DNA of 46,419 bases from Bradyrhizobium campsiandrae (GCF_014529705.1 NZ_JAANIH010000070.1:1-46419), one strand, 5' to 3'; shown: positions 7,116-16,721, counted from the first letter of the stretch. Made by a program: numbers and translations. Notes: generated by a model from the letters alone, not told the origin.

Positions 7116-9578
7116 ATGAGTGCCGCGAAGAAGATGCCGGGCAAACCGGCCACCGAAATGTTTGACGACATCCCGGTGCTTCAGCGCAAATGGCGTGCTG
7201 CGTTGAAGCCGGGCGACCGGCTGCCGCGCTATGAAGACGTGATGCTCGGCAGCCTCGGACGGCTTGCCGACCACATCGCGCTGCTTAAAGGCGACGGCAC
7301 GCTCGAACTGTCGCGCAGCGGACGTTACGTGCAGGCCTGGCTCGGCGAGGAGCGCTGGGACATTCCGATCACGGAGCTGTCGCCGGATTGTGCCACCGCG
7401 CTGTCGGAAGCGGCGGTGAACGCCCTTGCCACCGGGCTGCCACATCATGCGAGCGCGCATTGCGTGCGCGACGGCATGGTGAGGACTTATGACGTGCTGG
7501 CGCTGCCGACCGCCTCACGGTGGGGCGCGACGCTGGTCGGCGCCTATGTCAACGAGCGCGGCGCGCAATACAATCTGCTCGACGCCATCTTCTCGTCGAC
7601 CGACGATGCAGTCATTTCGCTGGCGACCTTGCGCGACGCCAAGGGTGCACCATTCGATCTTCAGATCGTGCACCACAACAAGAGCGCCGCGCTGCTGCTC
7701 AAGGTTTCGACCGGCGGCTTGCTGTGGCGGCGGCTCGGCGAGGGCAACACGCTGCTGGCCGCGCCCGAGATCATGGAATTCCTGCTCCGGGCCGTCTCCG
7801 GCGGCCGCGGCGAGCAGCTCGAGATCGAGCACGAGAGCCGTTATCTGCGCCTCAGCGCTACCGCGTTTGCCGACGTCGTCTCGCTGACGATCTCCGACGT
7901 CACGGCGCTCAAGCGTCGCGACGCCTCGTTCCGGCTGCTGTTCGACAACAATCCGATGCCGATGTGGGTGTTCGACGCCGAGACCAAGCAGTTCCTAGGC
8001 GTCAACGATGCTGCGGTCCAGCATTATGGCTACAGCCGCGCGGCGTTCCTGCGCATGAGGCTGCACGAGATCTGGCCCGAGGACGAATGGGACAGCCACG
8101 CCGAGGCGCTGGAGCGCATCGGCGATACCTATCATTCCTCGCGCAACTGGCGGCATTTGCGCGCCGATGGCAGCGAGATCGAGGTGCTGACTTTCGGTCG
8201 CCGCGTCGCCTTCAACGATCGCGACGGTTATCTGGTCGCGGTGGTCGACATCACCGAGCGACGCAAGGCCGAGGCGCGGATCGCCCACATGGCGCATCAT
8301 GACGGGCTCACCGATCTGCCGAACCGCGAATATTTCCAGGAGCGGTTGAAGCAAGCGCTCGACCAGGCCGGCGGCAAGCGTGTCGGCGTGCTCTATATCG
8401 ACCTTGACCTGTTCAAGAACATCAACGATTCCTTCGGCCATCCTGCGGGCGACCGCCTGCTCAAGGAGGTCGCCGAGCGCCTGACCGCCACGGTCCGCGG
8501 TGCCAACCTCGCCGCAAGGCTCGGCGGCGACGAGTTCGCCGTGATCCTGGCGGCCGATGTCTCGCCGAACGAGGCCAGCGCCTGCGCGAGCCTGCTGATC
8601 GACATGCTGAAGGCACCCTACGACATCGATGGCCAGGAGATGGTGATCGGCGCCAGCATCGGCATCGCGCTGTCGCCGGGCGACGGCGTGACCACGGAGG
8701 AGCTGATGCGCAACGCCGACATGGCGTTGTACCGGGCGAAGTCCGACGGCGGCTGTGTCCACCATTTCTTCGAGCGCGAGATGGATCTCCAGGCGCAGAA
8801 GCGCCGCGACATGGAGCTCGACCTCCGCCGGGCCTTTGCCAATGGCGAATTCGAGCTGCACTACCAGCCGCTGGTGTCGATCGCCTCCGACCGCATCTCC
8901 GGCTTCGAGTCGCTGCTGCGCTGGCGTCATCCGGAGAAGGGCATGATCTCTCCGGCCGAATTCATTCCAGTCGCCGAAGACATCGGCCTGATCACACCGC
9001 TCGGCGAATGGGTGCTGCGCGAGGCCTGCGCTGAGGCGGTGAAGTGGCCGAACGACGTCAAGGTGGCGGTCAATCTGTCTCCGGCGCAATTCCGCAGCCG
9101 CAACCTGGTTCAGGTCGTGATCTCGGCGCTGGCGCAATCCAGCCTGTCGCCGAAGCGCCTCGAGCTGGAGATCACCGAGTCGATCTTCCTCGCCGAGACC
9201 GATGCCAACCTCGCCATTCTGCATCAATTGCGCGAGCTCGGCGTCGGCATTTCCATGGACGATTTCGGCACCGGCTATTCCAGCCTCAGCTATCTCAGAA
9301 GCTTTCCGTTCGACAAGATCAAGATCGATCGCTCCTTCGTGAAGGATCTGGCGCAGCGCCCAGATTGCGTCGCGATCGTGCGCGCGATCTCCGGGCTCGG
9401 CCGCAGCCTCAACATCACCACGACGGCGGAGGGCGTCGAGACCGAGGATCAGCTCGACTGGCTCCGCATCGAAGGTTGCAACGAGGTGCAGGGTTTCCTG
9501 TTCAGCGCAGCGCGGCCTGCCAGCGAGATCGCTAAGCTGCTGGCCGATTTCGGCCAGCGCACCTCACGGGCGGCGTAG
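7116..9578 (+). CDS. PAS-GGDEF-EAL cyclic-di-GMP turnover protein
   Basis: An 820-residue cytoplasmic signalling protein. The N-terminal 260 residues form a PAS-like sensory region, a clearer PAS domain covers about 267-385, GGDEF about 395-550 and EAL about 560-815. The cyclase motif GGDEF (residues 470-474) is intact. The usual inhibitory RxxD just before it reads RGAN, so product inhibition is probably lost. The EAL signature is E598-S-L, keeping the essential Glu, and NLSPAQFR, ELEITES and D715-D716-FGTGYSS are present, so phosphodiesterase activity is plausible. I took ATG 7116 (TGGGGA at 7105-7110) over TTG 7083. The 3' end overlaps the convergent hydrolase gene by 15 bp. Confidence 0.92.
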   Translation: MSAAKKMPGKPATEMFDDIPVLQRKWRAALKPGDRLPRYEDVMLGSLGRLADHIALLKGDGTLELSRSGRYVQAWLGEERWDIPITELSPDCATALSEAAVNALATGLPHHASAHCVRDGMVRTYDVLALPTASRWGATLVGAYVNERGAQYNLLDAIFSSTDDAVISLATLRDAKGAPFDLQIVHHNKSAALLLKVSTGGLLWRRLGEGNTLLAAPEIMEFLLRAVSGGRGEQLEIEHESRYLRLSATAFADVVSLTISDVTALKRRDASFRLLFDNNPMPMWVFDAETKQFLGVNDAAVQHYGYSRAAFLRMRLHEIWPEDEWDSHAEALERIGDTYHSSRNWRHLRADGSEIEVLTFGRRVAFNDRDGYLVAVVDITERRKAEARIAHMAHHDGLTDLPNREYFQERLKQALDQAGGKRVGVLYIDLDLFKNINDSFGHPAGDRLLKEVAERLTATVRGANLAARLGGDEFAVILAADVSPNEASACASLLIDMLKAPYDIDGQEMVIGASIGIALSPGDGVTTEELMRNADMALYRAKSDGGCVHHFFEREMDLQAQKRRDMELDLRRAFANGEFELHYQPLVSIASDRISGFESLLRWRHPEKGMISPAEFIPVAEDIGLITPLGEWVLREACAEAVKWPNDVKVAVNLSPAQFRSRNLVQVVISALAQSSLSPKRLELEITESIFLAETDANLAILHQLRELGVGISMDDFGTGYSSLSYLRSFPFDKIKIDRSFVKDLAQRPDCVAIVRAISGLGRSLNITTTAEGVETEDQLDWLRIEGCNEVQGFLFSAARPASEIAKLLADFGQRTSRAA

Positions 9579-10832
9579 CTCTTCGGGATAGCAGTCATAG
9601 ACCAGCGCCTTGAAGGCGGGCGTGATACGGCCGCGCTCGTTCTGGGTCTGCTGCATCAGCAGGTAGACCATGTCGAGCTTGGGATCGACGCCGAAATAGG
9701 TGCCGCTGCCACTGTCCCATTTCAATTCGCCGAGCGAGCCGGGCGGTGGCGGTCTGGCGTTGCCGGGATCGGTGCGTACCGCGAGGCCGTAGCCGTAGCC
9801 GAAACCGTCGCCGGGGAAATAGAAATAGTCGCGGCCGACACCGGAGCCGGGCCCGATCTGGTCGGTCGTCATGTCCTTGAAGGCGGCCGGACTAAGATAG
9901 CGCCTGCCGTCGAACGCACCGCCATTGAGCAGCATTTGCGAGAAGCGCTGATAGTCGGTGATGGTCGAGAGCAGTCCGCCGCCGCCGGATTGCCATTCCG
10001 GATGATCGAGACGCTCGCGCTCGGCATCGAGCAGGATCTGGTCGCTTGGCAGCGGCCGTGCCATGCGTTCGAGCTCGTCCGGTGTCGACAGCACGAATTT
10101 CGTGCTGGTCATGCCGAGCGGATCGAGGATGCGCTGCTTCAGGTGCTCATACAGCGTCTGGCCGGTGATGATCTCGATGATGCTGCCGAGCACGTCGGTG
10201 GAATGGCCGTAGCGCCACAACGTGCCGGGCTGGCGCGCCAGCGGCAGCTTGGCAATGCGGTCGGCGAATTCGCGGTTGTCGAACTGGCCCTCGAAGATAT
10301 TGGCCGCCTTGTAGGCGAGCTCGACCCATTTGCCGCCGATATAGTCGTAGCTGATGCCAGAGGTATGGCGCATCAGGTCCCGGATCGTCACGGGGTGGAC
10401 CGGCGGCACCATGTCGAGCGCGAGCGAGCCGTCGGGTTTGGTGATCTCGAGCCCCACCTTGGTGCCGGCAAACAGGGGGATGTATTTCGACACGGGATCG
10501 GCGAGCGCTAACTTGCCCTCGTCGATCAGCATCATGGCCGCAAGGCTCGTGATCGGCTTGGTCATGGAATGGATGGCGAAGATCGTGTCCGGCGTCATGG
10601 ACAGGCGGGTCCTGACGTCGCGCACGCCGAACATCTTGAAATAGACGGGCTTGCCGTGCTGCTGGATCAGGACGATCGCGCCCGGCAAGCGGCCGGCGGT
10701 GACCTCGTTTTCGAAGAACGAGGTGATACGTCGCAGCCCGTCGGGAGAAGGAGCGGGAAGGTCGGCGGCCCGGCTTCGCGCCATCGTGCCGGCCAGCATG
10801 GCGGCCCCGACCAGAAAATCACGACGCTTCAT
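9564..10832 (-). CDS. Tat-exported beta-lactamase-fold serine hydrolase (family VIII esterase type)
   Basis: A 422-residue protein of the class C beta-lactamase / penicillin-binding-protein fold. The start MKRRDFLVGAAMLAG is a twin-arginine signal; I chose ATG 10832, preceded by AAGGAGA, over the in-frame ATG at 10859. The nucleophile motif is S89-M-T-K92, and the second-motif Tyr is in LWRYGHST. Proteins of this kind hydrolyse esters or amides in the periplasm, and many are annotated as EstB-like esterases. The substrate is unknown. The 15-bp tail overlap with the c-di-GMP gene is notable. Confidence 0.88.
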   Translation of the reverse strand: MKRRDFLVGAAMLAGTMARSRAADLPAPSPDGLRRITSFFENEVTAGRLPGAIVLIQQHGKPVYFKMFGVRDVRTRLSMTPDTIFAIHSMTKPITSLAAMMLIDEGKLALADPVSKYIPLFAGTKVGLEITKPDGSLALDMVPPVHPVTIRDLMRHTSGISYDYIGGKWVELAYKAANIFEGQFDNREFADRIAKLPLARQPGTLWRYGHSTDVLGSIIEIITGQTLYEHLKQRILDPLGMTSTKFVLSTPDELERMARPLPSDQILLDAERERLDHPEWQSGGGGLLSTITDYQRFSQMLLNGGAFDGRRYLSPAAFKDMTTDQIGPGSGVGRDYFYFPGDGFGYGYGLAVRTDPGNARPPPPGSLGELKWDSGSGTYFGVDPKLDMVYLLMQQTQNERGRITPAFKALVYDCYPEELRRP

Positions 10833-10895
10833 CCGGGCTTTCTCCTTCGCGGAGAACAAAGCCGCAAGACGTTAGGGGCGTCAACAAGCCTTCGA

Positions 10896-11459
10896 TTAAA
10901 AACGCGTCACGATTTCCGAAAGGAACGGTCGCGGACGGTCCTCGCTCGGCTTGGTCGGCTTGCCCACGTGAATGAAGCCGGCAAGCTTTTCGTCGGCCTT
11001 GAGGCCGAGGCCGTCGAGCACGTCGCGATCGAACGAGAACCACCCGGTGAGCCAGCAGGCGCCGTAGCCGAGTGCGGTCGCTGCCGTGACGATATTCATG
11101 GCGCTGGCGCCCGCCGACAATTCCTGCTCCCAGGCCGGCACCTTTGGATGCGGCTTGGTGAAGCTGACGATGCCGATGACCAGCGGCGCATCGGTGAGGC
11201 GCTTGCGCTCGGTCTCGATATCGGCGGCGGGGGCGCCCGGATTCTTGCGCGCGAAGACCTTGGCGATCACCTCGCCGGCGCGCTCGCGGGCATCACCCTC
11301 GAAAATGATGAAGCGCCAGGGCGCGAGCTTGCCGTGATCGGGGACGCGGGCGCCGATGGTCAAGATGGTCTCGAGCTCGGCCGGCGAGGGACCTGGTCCG
11401 GTCATCTCGCGCGGCTTGACCGAGCGGCGGGTTTTCAGGAGTTCGATAGCATCAGGCAT
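10896..11459 (-). CDS. Nitroreductase-family FMN oxidoreductase (YdjA-like)
   Basis: A 187-residue single-domain nitroreductase. The FMN-binding N-terminal motif (LLKTRRSVKPREM), the VPDHGKLAPWRFIIF segment and the C-terminal LGYGACWLTGW loop are the hallmarks of the small YdjA/TdsD-like group, which uses NAD(P)H to reduce nitro or quinone groups as a homodimer. I took ATG 11459 (GAGG upstream) rather than the longer start at 11522, since MPDAIELLKTRRS is the usual N-terminus. It lies downstream of thrS on the same strand with a 93-bp gap. Confidence 0.9.
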   Translation of the reverse strand: MPDAIELLKTRRSVKPREMTGPGPSPAELETILTIGARVPDHGKLAPWRFIIFEGDARERAGEVIAKVFARKNPGAPAADIETERKRLTDAPLVIGIVSFTKPHPKVPAWEQELSAGASAMNIVTAATALGYGACWLTGWFSFDRDVLDGLGLKADEKLAGFIHVGKPTKPSEDRPRPFLSEIVTRF

Positions 11460-11552
11460 TGCGAGGGCCTCTTCGGCTGGTCGTCGGGCGTGCCCTGCCG
11501 AGATAGGCATGCACGCCCGCAACCGGAAGCGAGTTTAGATCGATTTCAGGGA

Positions 11553-13595
11553 TCACACCGTGCCGCGTGCCCGCCGGACATCCGGCGGGGTCGCCTCGTC
11601 GACGAGGGCTGCGATGGCCTCCGCCGTCGTCATCACCTTCTGGCCGTCGCTGCCGAGCCGGCGAACCGAGACCGAATGCGTCTCGGCCTCCTTTTTGCCG
11701 ACCACGAGCAGGGCCGGAATCTTGGCCAGCGAGTGCTCGCGGACCTTGTAGTTGATCTTTTCGTTGCGCAGGTCGATCTCGACCCGAAGCCCGGCGCGCC
11801 GCGCCTGCTCCAGCACCGCCTTGGCGTATTCGTCGCCTTCCGAGGTGATGGTCGTGACCACCGCCTGCACCGGCGAGAGCCAGAGCGGGAAGTTGCCGGC
11901 ATAGTGCTCGATCAGGATGCCGATATAGCGCTCCATCGAGCCGCAGATCGCGCGGTGCACCATCACGGGCGGTTTCTTGCCGCCGTCATGGTCGATGTAG
12001 AAAGCGCCGAAGCGCTCCGGCAGGTTGAAGTCGACCTGCGTGGTGCCGCACTGCCAGTCGCGGCCAATGGCGTCGCGCAGCACGTATTCGAACTTCGGCC
12101 CGTAGAAGGCGCCTTCGCCCGGATTGATCTCGGTCTTGATGTGGGTGTTCTGCGCCTGGATCTCGCGCAGCACCGTCGCCATCACGCGCTCGGCGTGATC
12201 CCACATCGCATCCGTGCCGACGCGTTTCTCCGGTCGGGTCGACAGCTTCACGGTGAGATCGCCGGTGAAGCCGAAGTCCGCATAGGTCGACAGGATGAGA
12301 TCGTTGATCTTCAGGCATTCCTCGGCGAGCTGATCCTCGGTGCAGAAGATATGTGCGTCGTCCTGGGTGAAGCCGCGCACGCGCATCAATCCGTGCATGG
12401 CGCCCGACGGCTCGTAGCGGTGCACTACGCCGAACTCGGCGAGGCGCAGCGGCAGGTCGCGGTAGCTCTTCAGGCCATGCTTGAAGATCTGCACGTGACC
12501 GGGGCAGTTCATCGGCTTCAGCGCAAACCAGCGCTTGTCCTCGGCCTCGTCGCCGGCCGACTGGGCCGCGAACATGTTCTCGCGGTACCAGCCCCAATGG
12601 CCCGACGTCTCCCACAGCACCTTGTCGAGGATCTGCGGCGCGTTGACCTCGCTGTAATCGCCGGTGAGGCGCCGGCGCATATAGGCGATCAGCTGCTGGA
12701 AGATCGTCCAGCCCTTCGGATGCCAGAACACGACGCCGGGACCTTCCTCCTGGAAATGGAAGAGGTCGAGCTCGCGCCCGAGCTTGCGATGGTCGCGCTT
12801 CTCGGCTTCCTCGATCTGCTTGAGATAAGCGTCGAGGTCGTCCTGCTTGGCGAAGGCGGTGCCGTAGATGCGCGTCAGCATCGGGTTGTTGCTGTCGCCG
12901 CGCCAATAAGCGCCGGCCACCTTCATCAGCTTGAAGGCACCTCCGACCTTGCCGGTCGAGGTCATGTGCGGGCCGCGGCAGAGATCGAACCAGTCGCCCT
13001 GGTAGTAGATCTTGATCGGCTCGTTGCCGGGAATGGCGTCGACCAGCTCGACCTTGAAGGCCTCGCCCTTGTCCCGGAACACCTGTTTTGTCTTCTCGCG
13101 GTCCCAAACCTCCTTCGTGAAAGGTTTGTCGCGCGCGATGATCTCGCGCATCTTTTTCTCGATCGCGGCAAAGTCGTCCGGCGTGAACGGCTCGTTGCGG
13201 AAAAAGTCGTAGTAGAATCCGTTTTCGATCACTGGGCCGATGGTCACCTGCGTGCCCGGCCACAGCGATTGCACGGCCTCCGCGAGCACGTGCGCGCAGT
13301 CGTGGCGGATCAACTCGAGCGCCTCCGGCTCGTCGCGGGTGATCAGCCTGAACTTGGCGTCAGCTTCGATGGGATCGTTGAGATCGGTGAGCACGCCGTC
13401 GAGCGCCATCGCCACGGTGCGCTTCGCCAGCGAGGGCGAGATGCCTTTGGCGACATCGAGGCCGGTGATGCTCTTGTCATACTGGCGCTGGGCGCCGTCT
13501 GGGAAGGTGAGGGTGACTTTGGCGGCGGGGGTCACGGGCTTCAGGTTGCTGAGGGAATATTGGAAGCCGGATTCGGATTTGGGCTGGTCGGACAT
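11553..13595 (-). CDS. thrS: Threonyl-tRNA synthetase
   Basis: A 680-residue class II aminoacyl-tRNA synthetase that charges tRNA-Thr. In order it has a TGS domain (about residues 20-85), the second additional domain with the editing site (HDCAHVLAEAVQ), the class II catalytic core with the zinc-ligand segment MNCPGHVQIF and motif 2 (RYEPSGAMHGLMRVRGFTQD), and the C-terminal anticodon-binding domain. The start is ATG 13595, preceded by AGGAGA; the 44-residue upstream extension is not coding. No T-box or other attenuator is evident in the 186-bp gap to the divergent transporter. All expected parts are present. Confidence 0.97.
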   Translation of the reverse strand: MSDQPKSESGFQYSLSNLKPVTPAAKVTLTFPDGAQRQYDKSITGLDVAKGISPSLAKRTVAMALDGVLTDLNDPIEADAKFRLITRDEPEALELIRHDCAHVLAEAVQSLWPGTQVTIGPVIENGFYYDFFRNEPFTPDDFAAIEKKMREIIARDKPFTKEVWDREKTKQVFRDKGEAFKVELVDAIPGNEPIKIYYQGDWFDLCRGPHMTSTGKVGGAFKLMKVAGAYWRGDSNNPMLTRIYGTAFAKQDDLDAYLKQIEEAEKRDHRKLGRELDLFHFQEEGPGVVFWHPKGWTIFQQLIAYMRRRLTGDYSEVNAPQILDKVLWETSGHWGWYRENMFAAQSAGDEAEDKRWFALKPMNCPGHVQIFKHGLKSYRDLPLRLAEFGVVHRYEPSGAMHGLMRVRGFTQDDAHIFCTEDQLAEECLKINDLILSTYADFGFTGDLTVKLSTRPEKRVGTDAMWDHAERVMATVLREIQAQNTHIKTEINPGEGAFYGPKFEYVLRDAIGRDWQCGTTQVDFNLPERFGAFYIDHDGGKKPPVMVHRAICGSMERYIGILIEHYAGNFPLWLSPVQAVVTTITSEGDEYAKAVLEQARRAGLRVEIDLRNEKINYKVREHSLAKIPALLVVGKKEAETHSVSVRRLGSDGQKVMTTAEAIAALVDEATPPDVRRARGTV

Positions 13596-13781
13596 TGCTT
13601 TTCTCCTGAGGCTCACTCCTGCGAACGAGCGCAGGTAAGCGGGAACGAGCGATATATCAGGCGATTCGGCCTGTGCAATCCGGCATTTCCAAGAAAGTGG
13701 CGCGCAAAAGCCGGGACGGCGCTCCAACTATTTCACGACGTGCCCTTTAACTGGCTGCGGCCTTGCTTTACATGCAAGTGC

Positions 13782-14954
13782 ATGGAAAATTCCCGCGCCG
13801 GCCGCTTCACGTCAACCGCCCTGATGCTTGGCAATCTCGTTACCGGCTGCGCGGTGCTGGCGCCGGCGGGGATGCTGCCGGAATTGTCGGCGGGGCTCGG
13901 CATCAGTATCCATGCGGCCGGGCTGCTCATCACGTTTGGCGCGGTCACGCTGTGCATTGGCTCGCCGCTGACGGCCTGGCTGACCAGCCGTATTGAACGC
14001 CGGCTCCTGCTCACGACCACGCTCGCGGTGCTCGCGTCAGGCAATCTCGCTTCGGCCTTTGCGCCCGACTATGCAAGCCTCCTCGTCATCCGCCTGGTGA
14101 TGCTTGCGGTCGGTGCGCTGTACACGCCGCAGGCAGCTGGCACAGCGGCGTTGATCGTGCCGGCGGAGCGGCGCGGCAGCACGATCGCCTATATCTTCCT
14201 CGGCTGGTCGCTCGCTGCCGCCGTCGGCCTGCCGCTGATTACCTTCATCGCCAGCCGCTATGGTTGGCGCGCCGCCTATGGCGGGATCGGCGTGCTCGGC
14301 TGCGTCAGTTTCCTGCTGCTATTGGTGCGTTTGCCGGCCGGCTTGAAGGGCACGCCGGTCGATCTGAAGACCTGGCGCGAGGTCGGCCGTAGCAAGGCGA
14401 TCCTGTTGCTGCTCGCGATCACGATGCTGCAGATGTCCGGGCAGTTCACGGTGTTCACCTTTATGGGCCCGCTGCTCAAGAAGCTGACCGAGGCGACCCC
14501 GGATGCGATCGGCATGGTGTTCGCGGTCTATGGCGTCTGCGGTTTCCTCGGCGTTGTGTTCGCAACCCGCATCGTCGACACTTGGGGCCCGTACCGAACC
14601 TCCTTGCTGTTCACGTGCCTGTTACTGGCGGGCATTGCCGGCTGGGCGCTGAGCGCGGGCACGCTTGTGTTGATGGCGATCGGGGTTGCGATCTGGGGAC
14701 TGGGCTTTGCCTCGACCAATTCGATGCAGCAGGTGCGGCTGGTCGCAGCCGCACCGCCACTGGCGCCCGCGACCGTCGCGCTCAATACGTCCGTGCTCTA
14801 TATCGGTCAGGCCATTGGCTCGGCGGTCGGGGGGCTGCTGTTTTCCCGCGAGTTGCTGCACAGCACAGGTTTCGTCGCGGTCGGCTTCGTTGTCCTGGCA
14901 CTGGTGCTGGTGGTCGTGAGCCGGCCTCGGCCAGCGCTGGCCGCCGCGGGTTGA
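13782..14954 (+). CDS. MFS transporter (arabinose/chloramphenicol-efflux type)
   Basis: A 390-residue inner-membrane protein with about 12 predicted helices, starting at ATG 13782. Its layout and motifs (the loop GSPLTAWLTSRIERR between helices 2 and 3, and LVIRLVMLAVGALYTPQAAG in helix 4) match the drug:H+ or sugar efflux MFS group related to AraJ, YdhP and CmlA. It is probably proton-driven export of a small hydrophobic or sugar-like solute. A much longer open frame runs back to 10569 opposite thrS and the nitroreductase; that part is an antisense shadow. The gene is divergent from thrS. Confidence 0.88.
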   Translation: MENSRAGRFTSTALMLGNLVTGCAVLAPAGMLPELSAGLGISIHAAGLLITFGAVTLCIGSPLTAWLTSRIERRLLLTTTLAVLASGNLASAFAPDYASLLVIRLVMLAVGALYTPQAAGTAALIVPAERRGSTIAYIFLGWSLAAAVGLPLITFIASRYGWRAAYGGIGVLGCVSFLLLLVRLPAGLKGTPVDLKTWREVGRSKAILLLLAITMLQMSGQFTVFTFMGPLLKKLTEATPDAIGMVFAVYGVCGFLGVVFATRIVDTWGPYRTSLLFTCLLLAGIAGWALSAGTLVLMAIGVAIWGLGFASTNSMQQVRLVAAAPPLAPATVALNTSVLYIGQAIGSAVGGLLFSRELLHSTGFVAVGFVVLALVLVVVSRPRPALAAAG

Positions 14955-15044
14955 AAGGGGCATCTCCTGTGCGTAAGGCGCTTGGCAAACGGCGTGGGAG
15001 AGCGCTAGAAGGCCGGTTATGGGGACCAAAGAGAGTTGACTGAA

Positions 15045-15437
15045 ATGAGGATGATTTTGGCGGTTGCCGCGGTGCTCTATTCAGCCTCCGCGTTCGCGCA
15101 AACCGACAAGCCACCGATGGTGGGGGACAAGCCGCTGGTGCAGGTCAAGCCCAAGGGGACCAAGTCCGGCACGAAAGAGGCGGCCGCCAAACCAGCCGCC
15201 GCGGCACCGAAGGGCAAGCCGCAATCGATCGCGGCACGGCTTCAGGCCTGCCTCGACATCGACGACGGCACCAAGGACCGGCTCAATTGCTACGACGCCA
15301 TTATCCCGCCGGCGCCCAAGCCGAAGCCGGCGAAGGCCAAGGGCTACGCCGACTGCAAATTCTTCAAGGAAGAGGACGAGCGCCTGGCCTGCTACAACGG
15401 CTTTGCCGAGAGCATTCCGAAGCTGCCCAAAAGCTAA
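15045..15437 (+). CDS. Exported protein with two VasI-like cysteine motifs
   Basis: A 130-residue exported protein. ATG 15045 opens a signal peptide (MILAVAAVLYSASAFA), followed by a Lys/Ala/Pro linker. Two related units follow: LQACLDIDDGTKDRLNCYDA and ADCKFFKEEDERLACYNGF, each a C-x10-14-R-L-x-C-Y motif. That pattern resembles the cysteine motif of VasI-type periplasmic proteins, where the two Cys probably form a disulphide. No secretion-system genes are nearby, so the resemblance is structural at best. It is convergent with the hydrolase gene, 6 bp between stops. Confidence 0.75.
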   Translation: MRMILAVAAVLYSASAFAQTDKPPMVGDKPLVQVKPKGTKSGTKEAAAKPAAAAPKGKPQSIAARLQACLDIDDGTKDRLNCYDAIIPPAPKPKPAKAKGYADCKFFKEEDERLACYNGFAESIPKLPKS

Positions 15438-15443
15438 CATTAG

Positions 15444-16721
15444 CTACCGGCTCGATACCGAAGGGCTGCTGGCGGCGACGCGCGTCAACGCCAGCGCCGG
15501 CGTCGCCGACATCTTCACCAGCACGTCCTTGAGCGGATACTGCGTCCAGGCGCGGTTGACGTAATCGCGGTGGGTGATGCCGTCGCCGGTTTCGACGAAC
15601 ACGACGCTGCCGGGACGCAACGGGCCATCCATGTCCTCGGAGACGCTGATGCCCTTTTGCCTGAGCATGCTCATCAGTTCGCGGTCGCGCCGTGCGGTGT
15701 AGTGCGTGTAGGAGCTGACGAAGAAGCCCGAGCGGTGGCTCTCGATCCAGGACGCGAACTTGTCCATCTCGCCATAGACCGCATCGAGCAGCACGACGCC
15801 GCGAACGCGATCGCTGATGCCGCCGACCTCGAGGCTCCAGGCGGTCGGCAGGAAGCCGCCGCTATAGCCGACGATCACGATCGGCATGCTCGCGAAGGCG
15901 CGTGCGCTGTTGGGATCGCCGGTGAGACGGGCGAGGTGGGTGGCCGATTCCTCCATGAAGCGCTTGAGGCCGCCCGCCTGCCAGAATTTTCCGGCGCTGG
16001 AATCGGCGGCATCGACGGCCATCTGCGGGGCGAGCAGTACGGCATTGGCGCCGGATGCGGTGATCTGCTGCGGCACCAGCTGGCGGTCGCGCACATCGCG
16101 CTCAAGCGTCGCGCCGTTGCCGTGGAAGAACACCACGATCACACCGGGCTTGCGCACGTCGAAATGTTCGGGGACATGCACCAGCACGCGGCTGTCGTTG
16201 TAGGTCTCGTCCTGCCAGAACACGCGCCCCGAATAGCTGCGGTGGCCGCGGCGGTCGCCCTTGGAGATGTTGAGGAAGGGCGCGTCGGAGGCGGGGTTGT
16301 TGCCGAAATAGGGGAAGGCGGAGGACTTCATGCTGATGAGGGTCGTCAGATCGTCGCGCGGTGGACGCTGGTAGGGCAGCTGCGGCTCCAGCGAAGCCAA
16401 TTTGTAGGGCGCCGGCTGCACGGCGCGCTTGGGCGAGAAGTCCGACATCTGCCGTTGCAGCAAGCTTTCGCTCGCGGAAGGAAAGCGCTCCTTGAATTGC
16501 GGGGCGGGGAAGCGGTCCTCGAACGTGTCGCCACTTGCGACTTGCGGATTGGTCTTGGCCACCACCTGGACATTGGCCTGCGAGTTCGCAGCGAGCGCCG
16601 CCGGATTGGGCGACTGGCCGCATTGAACCAGCATCAGCGATACCGGCACCAAGCTGGAGGTCAGGGCGATCCGAAGCGCACGACCGCGCGCCCCGGACGC
16701 CTTGGTCCGGTCAACGCGCAT
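15444..16721 (-). CDS. Secreted or lipidated alpha/beta hydrolase
   Basis: A 425-residue protein with a basic N-terminus, a hydrophobic stretch and a Cys (SLMLVQCGQS) that fits a lipobox loosely. After a low-complexity region of about 90 residues comes an alpha/beta-hydrolase core: VIVVFFHGNGATLERD (the HG oxyanion turn) and the nucleophile elbow IVGYSGGFLP. A His near GDGITHRDYV may complete the triad. It is probably a periplasmic esterase or peptidase-like enzyme. I chose ATG 16721; two upstream in-frame ATGs at 16754 and 16787 are possible but give an odd leader. Confidence 0.78.
   Translation of the reverse strand: MRVDRTKASGARGRALRIALTSSLVPVSLMLVQCGQSPNPAALAANSQANVQVVAKTNPQVASGDTFEDRFPAPQFKERFPSASESLLQRQMSDFSPKRAVQPAPYKLASLEPQLPYQRPPRDDLTTLISMKSSAFPYFGNNPASDAPFLNISKGDRRGHRSYSGRVFWQDETYNDSRVLVHVPEHFDVRKPGVIVVFFHGNGATLERDVRDRQLVPQQITASGANAVLLAPQMAVDAADSSAGKFWQAGGLKRFMEESATHLARLTGDPNSARAFASMPIVIVGYSGGFLPTAWSLEVGGISDRVRGVVLLDAVYGEMDKFASWIESHRSGFFVSSYTHYTARRDRELMSMLRQKGISVSEDMDGPLRPGSVVFVETGDGITHRDYVNRAWTQYPLKDVLVKMSATPALALTRVAASSPSVSSR

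Noticed and set aside
7995..9227. 410-codon minus-strand frame over the GGDEF-EAL gene
   Set aside because: It is a shadow frame: the plus strand encodes intact GGDEF and EAL domains.
10569..13781. More than 1000 codons open on the plus strand, continuous with the MFS transporter frame
   Set aside because: It lies opposite the serine hydrolase, nitroreductase and thrS genes, whose products are unmistakable. The translated residues are rich in Arg, His and Gly, with no motif. High GC keeps antisense frames open.
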